Source: Hyphomicrobium sp. CS1GBMeth3
GTDB taxonomy: Bacteria > Pseudomonadota > Alphaproteobacteria > Rhizobiales > Hyphomicrobiaceae
Direction: 5' to 3'
Assembly: GCF_900117455.1 (NCBI RefSeq)
Contig: NZ_FPHO01000003.1
Location: forward strand, 620,001-684,000
DNA length: 64,000 nucleotides
Shown here: positions 46,786 through 55,498 of the stretch, in pieces
Layout of the letters: every line of letters begins with the position of its first letter
Position numbering within the stretch: the stretch's first letter is position 1
Position numbers and translations under genes: made by a program
Notes under the pieces: generated by a model
What the model saw: only the letters and a program-made list of their open reading frames with translations
Database searches by the model: none
Told to the model about the DNA's origin: nothing

Positions 46786-46932
46786 CGCCCTCCACGATAA
46801 GTGTGTGTCGAGAAGAACGGCAGCGATGCTCATAAGATGTGCAGCACCCCGGCAAAACAGCCTCATTTAAAGACCGTTGTGTCGAGTGAGTGACATCGAT
46901 TTTGACACCACTTTTCAAGCTCGCTCAACGCG

Positions 46933-46948
46933 TTGACCGATCGTTCAA
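46933..46948. promoter_or_regulatory. RutR-like palindrome upstream of the Tsx-like gene
   Basis: TTGACCGATCGTTCAA pairs with its complement at 14 of 16 positions, about 95 bases before ATG 47043. A TTGACACC promoter-like element is about 30 bases further upstream. Confidence 0.5.
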
Positions 46949-47042
46949 GCGCTGCAAAGGTTCCCTCCATCGCCGGCGCATTGCCCGGGTTACGGATCTG
47001 CTTCGCTCGCTGCGCGAGCCTACTGGGACGGGGGGACTACAC

Positions 47043-47819
47043 ATGACGACTGCAAGCCACGGTTCGCTAAAAGCCCTGGCGTTGGGAATTTCGACCGCGG
47101 CCTGCGCGTTCGGACTCGGCTCGGCAACGGCTTCTGCTGCCGATTGGAGCACCACGGAAGTTCAATTCCAGTACGGAAAGCTGGACAGCCCATTCGCGGG
47201 CGGTACGGCCTGGACTCCGATCATCACGCTGCAGCATGCCAGCGGCTATAGCTTCGGCGACGTCTTCTTCTTCGTCGACTTCATCGACGACGACACGACG
47301 GACGGCTTCAACGACAAGGATGCCTACGGCGAGTTCTACGCATACTTCAGCTCGGCCAAAATCCTGGGCGCGACGTACGGCGGACCGATCAAGGACGTCG
47401 GCGTCGTTCTGGGCCTGAACTATGGCGCCGACGCAGACTATCTGAGCTATCTGCCGGGCGCCTATATCGACTGGAAGGCACCGGGCTTCGCCTTCCTGCG
47501 CACTCAGGTTACCGCTGTCATAGACGACAGCGGCCCGTATGTTACTCAGGGCGACGGCTGGCAGTTCGACATCTCATGGGGACTACCATTCCAGATCGGC
47601 GGCCAATACTTCAGCTTCGAAGGCCACGCCGAGTACACGGGGACCCAGGATGAGGATTGGATTCTCGCTCAACCGCAGCTCCGCTGGGACGCCGGCTATG
47701 CCTTCACCGGCAAGAAGGACGTCTTTTTCCTGGGCACCGAGTATCAGTACTGGCGCAACAAGCTGGGCACCGATGTCGACGAGAGCGCGTTCCAGGCTCT
47801 TGCGGTCTGGCGCTTCTAA
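47043..47819 (+). CDS. Tsx-like nucleoside-specific outer-membrane channel
   Basis: 258 residues from ATG 47043, preceded by GGGGGG. A signal peptide ends ATASAADWS. The mature barrel has TEVQFQYGKLDSPF, TPIITLQHASGYSFGDVFFFVDFI and a terminal strand FQALAVWRF ending in Phe. This matches the Tsx/OmpK family of nucleoside channels. Placement between the deaminase and the RutR-like regulator fits purine uptake. Confidence 0.85.
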   Translation: MTTASHGSLKALALGISTAACAFGLGSATASAADWSTTEVQFQYGKLDSPFAGGTAWTPIITLQHASGYSFGDVFFFVDFIDDDTTDGFNDKDAYGEFYAYFSSAKILGATYGGPIKDVGVVLGLNYGADADYLSYLPGAYIDWKAPGFAFLRTQVTAVIDDSGPYVTQGDGWQFDISWGLPFQIGGQYFSFEGHAEYTGTQDEDWILAQPQLRWDAGYAFTGKKDVFFLGTEYQYWRNKLGTDVDESAFQALAVWRF

Positions 47820-47855
47820 GCATCCACCGACACTTAGACTTCTCCCATACCTTCA

Positions 47856-47885
47856 GGGCTGCGGCATCCCCGCAGCCCTTTTTTT
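47856..47885 (+). terminator. Intrinsic terminator of the Tsx-like gene
   Basis: GGGCTGCGG (47856-47864) pairs with CCGCAGCCC (47870-47878), followed by seven T. Confidence 0.95.
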
Positions 47886-48003
47886 GTCCGCCGCTCGTGC
47901 TTGCTCCGTGTCAAGTCTATCGCCCGGCACGGGAGCGTGCTGTATAGGAGCTACCGGGTCGATCCGGGACGGCTCGGTAACAAACTTGGGGTGAGGGCAG
48001 GTC

Positions 48004-48726
48004 GTGGAGCGCGATAAGCCGAACAAATACGACAAAGATTACGTTGAAGTAGATGAGCGCTCCGTAACGACGACGACCAACGCCGAAGGCAAAATTCTCG
48101 AAGCCGCCGAACACGTCTTTGCCAAATATGGGTTCCGCGGTGCAACGACGGCTATGATCGCCGCCAAGGCCGGTGTCACAAAACCGAATATCTATTACTA
48201 CTTCCGCAACAAGGAGGCGCTTTACAGAAAGCTGCTGCGCAGCATTCTGGCCATCTGGGCAGATTCCCTTCGAGTTATCGAAGCCGACAAGCCGGCCGAA
48301 GATTGCCTGAGGCTTTATCTGGCGCGGAAGATGGAGTTCTCTCGTTCCAAGCCCCAGCTCTCGCGGATCTTCGCGACCGAGATTATCAGCGGTGCCCCTT
48401 ACATCCGCGATCAGATCAGCCGCGCAACCCGACCGCTCTTGCAGGAAAAGGCTGCCGTCATAGAACGCTGGATCAAGGAAGGAAAGATCACGCCTAGCGT
48501 GGATCCGATCTTCCTGATCTTTCTGATGTGGGCTTCGACGCAAGCGTACGCCGATTTCGCCGCACAGATGCAGATCCTGCTCGGCAAGCGGCAGCTGGAG
48601 CGGACCGATTTTGAGGGGGCGCTCGATACCATCACCGCGGTCGTTATCGGCGGCGTGCTCCCCAAGAAAAGCGCCCGACCAAAAGCAGTTCGCGGGCGAA
48701 GCAAGAAGATGAAAGCCGATCTCTAG
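48004..48726 (+). CDS. RutR-like TetR family regulator
   Basis: 240 residues from GTG 48004. The HTH is FAKYGFRGATTAMIAAKAGV followed by TKPNIYYYFRNKEALYRKLL, and the C-terminal domain has IFLIFLMWASTQAYADFAAQ, which matches RutR (MWASTQHYADFAAQ) closely. RutR of E. coli represses pyrimidine and purine degradation genes and responds to uracil. The palindromes at 41031, 41324 and 46933 resemble its TTGACCAnnTGGTCAA site. It is probably the purine island's regulator. Its last 4 bases overlap the convergent puuE end. Confidence 0.88.
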   Translation: MERDKPNKYDKDYVEVDERSVTTTTNAEGKILEAAEHVFAKYGFRGATTAMIAAKAGVTKPNIYYYFRNKEALYRKLLRSILAIWADSLRVIEADKPAEDCLRLYLARKMEFSRSKPQLSRIFATEIISGAPYIRDQISRATRPLLQEKAAVIERWIKEGKITPSVDPIFLIFLMWASTQAYADFAAQMQILLGKRQLERTDFEGALDTITAVVIGGVLPKKSARPKAVRGRSKKMKADL

Positions 48727-49646
48727 CGCTGTCCCGGCCATGGGAACTGATCGCGCCAGACCCGCGCAATATCGATGCGGCGCGCGACCCATATACGGTC
48801 GTGCGCGAGAACGTAGTCCAGAAAACGCTTGAGGCCTGCAATCCGCCCCGGCCGACCAACGATGCGGCAATGCAGCCCGATGGACATCATGCGTGGCGTT
48901 GTTTCGCCCTCGGCATAGAGCGTGTCGAAAGTATCCTTGAGATACGCAAAGAAATGGTCGCCCGTATTAAAGCCTTGCACCGTTGCAAAGCGCATGTCGT
49001 TGGCGTCGAGCGTATAGGGCACGACGAGATGAGGCACGGAAACCTGAGTACTCCAGAACGGTAGCTCATCGCTATAGTCATCGGCGTCGTAGAGGAACCC
49101 GCCCTCTTCCGCCACGAGCCGGCGCGTATTCTCGCTGGTCCGCCCCGTGTACCAACCGAGCGGCCGCGCGCCCGTAATGGCCGTTTGAATGGCGATTGCA
49201 CGCGTCATGTGCTCGCGCTCAGTCTCCTCAGGGATTCCGTGATAGTTGATCCAGCGCAGACCGTGAGAGCAGATCTCATGGCCGTCCTCAAGCGCGATCT
49301 CGGCCACACGCGGGTTGCGCTCGAGTGCCATGGCAACGGCAAATACGGTGAGCGGAAGCTCTCGCTCGCGAAACGCATCAAGGATCCGCCACACGCCGAC
49401 CCGCGACCCGTACTCGAACAGAGACTCCATGCTCATGTGACGGGCGCCGACGAACGGCACCGCCCCGACGATCTCGGATAGGAACGCCTCGGAAGCCTCG
49501 TCTCCATGCAGGATACAGTTCTCGCCTCCCTCCTCGTAATTGAGCACAAACTGTAAAGCGACGCGCGCACCGCCCGGCCAAGTCACCACAGGCGGCGTTG
49601 GCCCATAGCCGATCAGATCGCGGGGATAGGAGGTCATGTCCACCAT
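48723..49646 (-). CDS. puuE: Allantoinase PuuE (polysaccharide-deacetylase fold)
   Basis: 307 residues of the metal-independent PuuE type. MTSYPRDLIGYGPTPPVVTWPGGARVALQFVLNYEEGGEN is the family opening. VFAVAMALERNPRVAEIALEDGHEICSHGLRWINY holds the conserved His/Glu, and EGGFLYDADDYSDELPFW follows. It hydrolyses allantoin to allantoate. It lies 33 bases downstream of puuD and is last in the minus-strand operon. Confidence 0.95.
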   Translation of the reverse strand: MVDMTSYPRDLIGYGPTPPVVTWPGGARVALQFVLNYEEGGENCILHGDEASEAFLSEIVGAVPFVGARHMSMESLFEYGSRVGVWRILDAFRERELPLTVFAVAMALERNPRVAEIALEDGHEICSHGLRWINYHGIPEETEREHMTRAIAIQTAITGARPLGWYTGRTSENTRRLVAEEGGFLYDADDYSDELPFWSTQVSVPHLVVPYTLDANDMRFATVQGFNTGDHFFAYLKDTFDTLYAEGETTPRMMSIGLHCRIVGRPGRIAGLKRFLDYVLAHDRIWVARRIDIARVWRDQFPWPGQR

Positions 49647-49679
49647 AGCGTGATTGATAAGTGTGAGCCCGTCGTCAGC

Positions 49680-50876
49680 CTACTTCAAATTCGCGATCCA
49701 GGCCGCAACGGCCGCGCGCTCCTCAGCCGTAATTTCCGTCACGTTCCCCGGCGGCATGGAATGCGTCAGGATCGCCGTCACACGGATTGCCTCGGCGTGA
49801 GAAGCAATATCTTGGGCCGTATCGAGCCGTACCCCCTTCGGGGGTGTCCCGATTCCCGGCCAGAAAGGCTCGGCCGCGTGGCACATGCTGCACCGACCTT
49901 GAATGATGGCTTCCGCGGCCGACGCCAGCTCTGTCACTTCGACGGGGGCAGCGGTCTGCGCCGAACTCCCGCTGGGGCCGACACTCGAAAGACCCACCAC
50001 GGCAACTCCGCACAGGACCGTCACAATCCAGGTCCACCACGGCGACGGCAGTCCTCTGTGACGCGTGTTGTAGAAGTGCCTGATCGAAACGCCCATGAGC
50101 ATGACAAGGGCGAGAATGAGCCACGAATAGCGCGTCGCAAACGCCAGCGGATAATGGTTGGCGATCATCACGAACACGACAGGGAGCGTCAGATAGTTGT
50201 TGTGCAGAGAGCGCTGCTTGCCGGCCGCTCCGAGCGCACCGTCCGGCGTTCGCCCCGCCACAAGATCCGCAACCACGCGCCGCTGGTTCGGAATGATGAT
50301 GAAAAAAACGTTCGCCACCATGAGCGTACCCATCACCGCGCCCATTTGCATGAACGCGCCGCGACCGCTGAACACAAGCGTGTAGGCCCAACTCATCGCA
50401 ACCAGGAACACGAAGCCGGCGATGGCAAGCTGGAGATCGCTCTTTCCGAGGGGCGACTTGCAGAGCCGGTCGTACGCGATCCAGGCAAGCCCAATGCCGG
50501 CAACGCTGAGCGCGATTGCCTGCCACTGGCTGATATCGAGAACGCTGCGATCGATCAGGTAGAGATCAGCACCGAAATAATAGATGATCGCCAACAACAC
50601 CGCGCCGCTGAGCCAAGTCGCATACGCCTCCCACTTGAACCACGTGACGTGCTCCGGCAGCTGCGGCGGAGCCTCGAGATACTTGACCATGTGGTAGAAC
50701 CCGCCGCCGTGGACTTGCCACTCCTCGCCGTGCGCCTTCTCCGGCAGTCCATCGCGCGACTTGAGGCTCTGGTCGAGATGGACGAAGTAGAAAGAGCTGC
50801 CGATCCAGGCAATCCCCGCAATGACGTGGGTCCAGCGGACGAAAAAGCTTAGCCACTCCCACAAGATGACGTCCAC
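49680..50876 (-). CDS. puuD: Urate oxidase/hydroxylase PuuD with cytochrome c domain
   Basis: A 398-residue membrane enzyme. Eight membrane segments open with FFVRWTHVIAGIAWIGSSFYFV, and GGFYHMVKYLEAPPQLPEHVTWFKWEAY is the urate-oxidase signature. The C-terminal part is periplasmic and carries a c-type haem site, RCSMCHAAEPFWPGI. It oxidises urate to 5-hydroxyisourate and passes electrons to the respiratory chain. It follows guaD by 36 bases in the operon. Confidence 0.95.
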   Translation of the reverse strand: MDVILWEWLSFFVRWTHVIAGIAWIGSSFYFVHLDQSLKSRDGLPEKAHGEEWQVHGGGFYHMVKYLEAPPQLPEHVTWFKWEAYATWLSGAVLLAIIYYFGADLYLIDRSVLDISQWQAIALSVAGIGLAWIAYDRLCKSPLGKSDLQLAIAGFVFLVAMSWAYTLVFSGRGAFMQMGAVMGTLMVANVFFIIIPNQRRVVADLVAGRTPDGALGAAGKQRSLHNNYLTLPVVFVMIANHYPLAFATRYSWLILALVMLMGVSIRHFYNTRHRGLPSPWWTWIVTVLCGVAVVGLSSVGPSGSSAQTAAPVEVTELASAAEAIIQGRCSMCHAAEPFWPGIGTPPKGVRLDTAQDIASHAEAIRVTAILTHSMPPGNVTEITAEERAAVAAWIANLK

Positions 50877-50912
50877 AAATTGTCTCCTCTGCTGTTCGCA
50901 GCCCGTCTCTCG

Positions 50913-52238
50913 TTATGCCGAGGCGCGCTGATGGAGCTTCTTTCCGCCAACGAACGTCGCCCGGATCGCGCGTTCGTCTGCGAGGATCATCTGAATGAAA
51001 AGGGCCTCCCATAAATCGTAGACAAAGCGCATGCGATAGTCGATCAGCGGCTTCGACTTGAGATCGATCACGATGATGTCAGCGTCGTACCCTGGAGCGA
51101 GATTGCCTATCCTATCCTCCATGCGGAGCACCTCGGCGCTGCCGAGCGTGGCAAGATAGAAGGCCTTCGCCGGATGCAGGCTGTAACCCTGCAGCTGGCA
51201 GATCTCGTACGAGGACTTGATGGTGGAGAACATGGACATGGACGATCCACCGCCCACATCGGTCGCCATCCCAACGCGGATAGGGTTGTCGCAATCGCGC
51301 AAAGCCTGCATGTCGAAGAGACCAGACCCGATGAAGGTATTAGAGGTCGGGCAATGAGAGATGCCGGAACCGGTCTCGGTAAGCCGCGCAATCTCGCGCT
51401 CGGTCAGATGGATGGCATGCCCGAAGTTTGCCCCGCGCCCGATCAAGCCATAAGTCTCATATACTCCCAGGTAGTCCGGTGCCTCCGGATAGAGCTCCTT
51501 GACCCACTCGATCTCGTAGATGCTTTCGGAAATATGCGTCTGCATCAGCGTGGTGGGAAACTCGCGCCAAAGCGCACCGGCAGCCTCGAGCTGGGCGGAC
51601 GTCGAGGTCGGCGCAAAGCGCGGCGTGACCGTGTAGGTCAGGCGCCCCTGCCCATGCCAGCGCTCGATCAGTGCTTTGGAATCCCGATACCCCGTTTCTG
51701 CGGTGTCGCAGAGACTTTCCGGCCCGTTGCGGTCCATCATGACTTTGCCCGCCGCCATGCACATACCGCGCGCATGAGCGGCCTCGAAAAAGGCATCGAC
51801 CGACTCGGGATGTGTCGTGCAATAGACCGACGACGTCGTGATGCCGTTTTCGATGCTGACGTCGAGAAACGTCTCGGCCGTCGCCCGCGCGTGGGCATAA
51901 TCACCGAACTTGCTCTCGGCCGGAAACGTATACTTGTTGAGCCACTCCAACAGCTGCTCGCCGTACGAGGCAATGACCGGGAGCTGCGGATAGTGGACGT
52001 GGCAGTCGACAAAGCCGGCCATGATGATTGCGTCGGAATGGCTCTCGACCTCGATGCCCGGATACCGCGGCAGCACCTCCTGAGCGGGACCCACGTCGAC
52101 GATCTTTCCACCACCAATGACGACGAGACCGTCCTGGTTATGGCTAACGGCAGCATCCGGAGGCGTACGAAACGGATCGGACCGAAAGCTCAAGGTCTGA
52201 CCGCGTAGGGCGAATAGCTTGTCGGGCGCGGCCGGCAT
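50913..52238 (-). CDS. guaD: Guanine deaminase
   Basis: 441 residues from ATG 52238. Zinc ligands are GFVDCHVHYPQLPVIASYGEQLLEWL (HxH), MQTHISES, FGHAIHLTE and GMATDVGGGSSMSMF. PQLPVIASYGEQLLEWLNKYTFP is diagnostic of guanine deaminases. It converts guanine to xanthine, the substrate of the molybdenum hydroxylase at 60336-63844. It is in the minus-strand operon between the transporter and puuD. Confidence 0.96.
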   Translation of the reverse strand: MPAAPDKLFALRGQTLSFRSDPFRTPPDAAVSHNQDGLVVIGGGKIVDVGPAQEVLPRYPGIEVESHSDAIIMAGFVDCHVHYPQLPVIASYGEQLLEWLNKYTFPAESKFGDYAHARATAETFLDVSIENGITTSSVYCTTHPESVDAFFEAAHARGMCMAAGKVMMDRNGPESLCDTAETGYRDSKALIERWHGQGRLTYTVTPRFAPTSTSAQLEAAGALWREFPTTLMQTHISESIYEIEWVKELYPEAPDYLGVYETYGLIGRGANFGHAIHLTEREIARLTETGSGISHCPTSNTFIGSGLFDMQALRDCDNPIRVGMATDVGGGSSMSMFSTIKSSYEICQLQGYSLHPAKAFYLATLGSAEVLRMEDRIGNLAPGYDADIIVIDLKSKPLIDYRMRFVYDLWEALFIQMILADERAIRATFVGGKKLHQRASA

Positions 52239-52321
52239 GGATCTCTTTAATCCCGCAACAGAGAACAGAGAGCGGGGCCCTGCAGCAGCAAGCGGCCGGA
52301 CCCCGCTGATCAACTTCGTAT

Positions 52322-53413
52322 TTATTTGGGCAGGTTGCCTTCCACGCCCTCGACATAGAAGTTCATCGACGAAAGGTCCTTGTCAGACGCCGTCTCGCCC
52401 TCCTTCAGCCAGTCCGTGCCGTCCTGCTTCTTCAAAGGACCGGCGAAGGGATGCTTCGTGCCGGCAGCGATCGCGTCCGCCGTTTCGATCGCGAGCTTGA
52501 CGACATCCTCGGGAACCGCTTTCCCGTAAGGTGCCATCTCAACCATCTTTTCCTTGATGCCGTCCCATGTGTCTTCGGACGTCCAAGTGCCATCCATGAC
52601 CGCTTTGACTCGGGCGATGTAGTAGTAGTTCCAGTCGTCGATGATCGCCGTGAGCTGTGCCTTAGGTCCGAACGCCGCCATATCCGAGGCTTGACCGATC
52701 GCGTAGACACCCTTTTCCTCCGCGAGCTTCATCGCAGCGGGGCTATCGGTATGCTGCATCACGACGTCGACGCCCTGGTCGATAAGCGCCTTTGCAGCAT
52801 CGGCTTCCTTACCGGGATCAAACCAGGTCGACACCCAGATGACCTTGATCTTCGCATCCGGGTTGACCGACTTGGCGCCGAGATAAGCGGCATTGATGCC
52901 CATCACGACCTCCGGAATCGGAAACGAGGCGATATACCCAATCGTGCCTGTCTTGCTCATCTTGGCCGAAACGATACCGGCCACGTAGCGCCCCTCGTAG
53001 AATCGCGCGTTGTAAGTCGATACGTTCGGCGACCGCTTGAACCCCGTCGCATGCTCGAACTTCACATCCGGATGCCGCGACGCGACCTTGATCGTCGGGT
53101 TCATGAAGCCGAACGACGTGGTGAAGATGAGCTTGTTGCCCGCCGTCGCCAGCTGCTCGATGACGCGCTCTGCATCAGGACCTTCGGATACATTCTCGAC
53201 GTAGGTGGTCTTGACCTTGTCGCCGAACTCCTTCTGGACGGCGAGCAGCCCCTGATGATGCTGATAGGACCAGCCATGGTCCCCGATGGGCCCGACATAG
53301 ACGAACGCGACTTTGAGCGGTTCGTCCGCTCGCGCAGAAAACGACGCGACGAAGACCATGGCCAGCGCCATGGCCATTGCTTTGAGCAGCCGTAACGGAG
53401 TGGTGATGATCAT
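52322..53413 (-). CDS. BMP-family substrate-binding protein of the purine ABC importer
   Basis: 363 residues with a Sec signal (LLKAMAMALAMVFVASFSARADEP). PnrA/BMP domain: KVAFVYVGPIGDHGWSYQHHQGLLAVQKEFG, TTSFGFMNPTIKVASRHPDVKFEHATGF and ASFPIPEVVMGINAAYLGAKSVNPDAKI. It feeds the NupPQ-like permeases encoded just upstream (43-base gap). The ligand is probably a purine base or nucleoside. Confidence 0.93.
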   Translation of the reverse strand: MIITTPLRLLKAMAMALAMVFVASFSARADEPLKVAFVYVGPIGDHGWSYQHHQGLLAVQKEFGDKVKTTYVENVSEGPDAERVIEQLATAGNKLIFTTSFGFMNPTIKVASRHPDVKFEHATGFKRSPNVSTYNARFYEGRYVAGIVSAKMSKTGTIGYIASFPIPEVVMGINAAYLGAKSVNPDAKIKVIWVSTWFDPGKEADAAKALIDQGVDVVMQHTDSPAAMKLAEEKGVYAIGQASDMAAFGPKAQLTAIIDDWNYYYIARVKAVMDGTWTSEDTWDGIKEKMVEMAPYGKAVPEDVVKLAIETADAIAAGTKHPFAGPLKKQDGTDWLKEGETASDKDLSSMNFYVEGVEGNLPK

Positions 53414-53455
53414 GCCGTGCTCCCTGCTGAGATGGATAGGATTAGGACGTCGCGC

Positions 53456-54376
53456 TCAGCCCGTGGCGTAAAAGCCCTTGCCAAGACAGGCAGGCGCATT
53501 GAGCTTCATCTTCATTCGGTCGCGCGAGATGATCACGAGCACCAGAATGGTCGCGAGATAGGGCAGCATCGAAAGGATCTGCGCATCGATCTTGATGCCG
53601 AGTCCCTGACTGTGAAGCTGCAGGATTGTGATGCCGCCAAAGAGATAGGCGCCCGCCAACAGGCGCAGCGGCCTCCACGACGCGAAGACCACGAGCGCGA
53701 GCGCAATCCAGCCGCGCCCGGCCGTCATCTTCTCGACCCAGAGCGGCGTCTGCACCAGAGACAGATAAGCGCCGCCAAGCCCTGCGCAGGCGCCACCGAA
53801 CATGACGGCGAGATAACGAATGCCAATCACCGAATATCCGATGGCATGGGCTGCATCGTGATTCTCGCCGATCGCCCGCAGGATGAGACCCCCGCGGGAC
53901 TTCGTGAGAAACCATGCCACACCGAGAACAAGCGCGATGGAGAGATAGACGAACGCATCTTGCCCGAACAGGAGCGGGCCGATGAACGGCAGATCGGTCA
54001 GAACCGGGATATCGACTTTCGGAAACTGACCGAGTGAGATGCCGGAATAGGATTGGCCGATCAGTGCCGAAAGACCGAGGCCGAACATCGTGAGCGCCAA
54101 CCCCGTCGCCACCTGGTTCGACATCAGCGTCAGCGTCAGAACGCCGAAAAGCCCGCCCATCGCGGCCCCTGCCAATGCCCCGGCAATACCGCCGAGAAAG
54201 TAGCTCCCCGTTGCGTAGGTCGCGGCAAAGGCGGCGATCGCCCCGATCACCATCATGCCCTCGACACCAAGGTTCAGGACCCCTGATCGTTCCGCGACGA
54301 GCTCCCCAATGGAAGCGAACACGAGCGGCGTCGCTGCAATCACGATACCGAGCAGAATACTGAGAAAAAGATCCAT
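53456..54376 (-). CDS. ABC importer permease (NupQ-like)
   Basis: 306 residues, about eight to ten membrane segments. VAERSGVLNLGVEGMMVIGA and IGENHDAAHAIGYSVIGIRYLAVMFGGACAGLGGAYLSL are typical of the YufQ/NupQ permeases. It pairs with the permease starting 12 bases upstream. Confidence 0.95.
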   Translation of the reverse strand: MDLFLSILLGIVIAATPLVFASIGELVAERSGVLNLGVEGMMVIGAIAAFAATYATGSYFLGGIAGALAGAAMGGLFGVLTLTLMSNQVATGLALTMFGLGLSALIGQSYSGISLGQFPKVDIPVLTDLPFIGPLLFGQDAFVYLSIALVLGVAWFLTKSRGGLILRAIGENHDAAHAIGYSVIGIRYLAVMFGGACAGLGGAYLSLVQTPLWVEKMTAGRGWIALALVVFASWRPLRLLAGAYLFGGITILQLHSQGLGIKIDAQILSMLPYLATILVLVIISRDRMKMKLNAPACLGKGFYATG

Positions 54377-54388
54377 GGCGCGTTTTCC

Positions 54389-55498
54389 CTACTCGGCTCC
54401 ATGCAGCGCCGCCGATGCAGCGGGCGCAGCAACAGGCGCAGGTTTCTCAACCCGCACCAGGCGGAAGTTCACAAGCACGTCAGTTGCGAGCAGGAAAAAG
54501 AGCAGCATGCCCTGGAACACGCTCGTGGTTGCGCTCGGCAGGCTCATCTCGATCTGCGCAGTCTCGCCGCCGATGTAAGTCAGTGCCATCAGAAGCCCTG
54601 CGAGCAGAATGCCGAGCGGATGCAAACGTCCGAGAAACGCGACGATGATGGCGGTAAATCCATAGCCGACGGGAAGCGACGGAACGAGCTGCCCGACCGG
54701 ACCCGCAGCTTCGAAGAGGCCGGCAAGTCCCGCCAAGCCTCCCGAGATCATGAAGCACGACCAGATGATCCGCCGCTCCGAATACCCGGCAAAGCGAGCA
54801 GCGCGAGGCGCCTCTCCGAACACCTTGACCTGGAAACCGACGAGCAGCCGCTCGAGATAGACGTAAGCCGCAATCACCGCGACCAACGCCACGAGGAAGC
54901 CGACGTGCGCGCGCGTCCCGGAAATGAGCTGCGGCAGCAGAGCTGAATCCTGAAACAGTCGGCTTTCCGGGAAGTTCATGCCGTCAGGATCGCGAAGCGC
55001 GCCATGCACAAGTAAGCTCAAGAGCAGAACGGCCACGTACGTGAGCATCAGGCTCACGAGGATCTCATTGGCGTTGAACCTCGTTCTCAGGAACGCCGGG
55101 ATCGCCGCCCACGCCATGCCCCCGATCGCGCCGGCAAGGCTCATCAGCGGCAACAGCCACAGGCCGCCGTCCGGATAGACCGCCAGCGCAACGCAACCGC
55201 CGGTGATGGCACCGACCGTGAACTGGCCCTCGGCACCGATGTTCCACACACCCGCGCGAAAGCCGATAGCAAGCCCGACAGCGATCAGAATGAGCGGCGT
55301 TGCTTTTACGAGCAGCTCAGCGAGACTGTTGAAGCTCGTCAGCGGCTTGACGAAGAACAGCCACATGGCTCGTGCAGGATCCTTGCCGAGGATCGTGAAA
55401 AGCACGAACCCGGCAATCACCGTCAGCACCACGGCGACGAACGGCGTCGCATAGAGCATGGCCTTCGACGGTTCTTTCCGCGGAATGAGCTTAAGCAT
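54389..55498 (-). CDS. ABC importer permease (NupP-like)
   Basis: 369 residues with about eight to ten membrane segments. TPLILIAVGLAIGFRAGVWNIGAEGQFTVGAI and FNANEILVSLMLTYVAVLLL are family marks of YufP/NupP permeases. Its start overlaps the last bases of the ATPase gene (8-base overlap), indicating translational coupling. Confidence 0.95.
   Translation of the reverse strand: MLKLIPRKEPSKAMLYATPFVAVVLTVIAGFVLFTILGKDPARAMWLFFVKPLTSFNSLAELLVKATPLILIAVGLAIGFRAGVWNIGAEGQFTVGAITGGCVALAVYPDGGLWLLPLMSLAGAIGGMAWAAIPAFLRTRFNANEILVSLMLTYVAVLLLSLLVHGALRDPDGMNFPESRLFQDSALLPQLISGTRAHVGFLVALVAVIAAYVYLERLLVGFQVKVFGEAPRAARFAGYSERRIIWSCFMISGGLAGLAGLFEAAGPVGQLVPSLPVGYGFTAIIVAFLGRLHPLGILLAGLLMALTYIGGETAQIEMSLPSATTSVFQGMLLFFLLATDVLVNFRLVRVEKPAPVAAPAASAALHGAE

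Noticed and set aside
49650..50852. 400-codon open frame antisense to puuD
   Set aside because: Shadow; product is rich in Arg, Glu and His without membrane segments or motifs.
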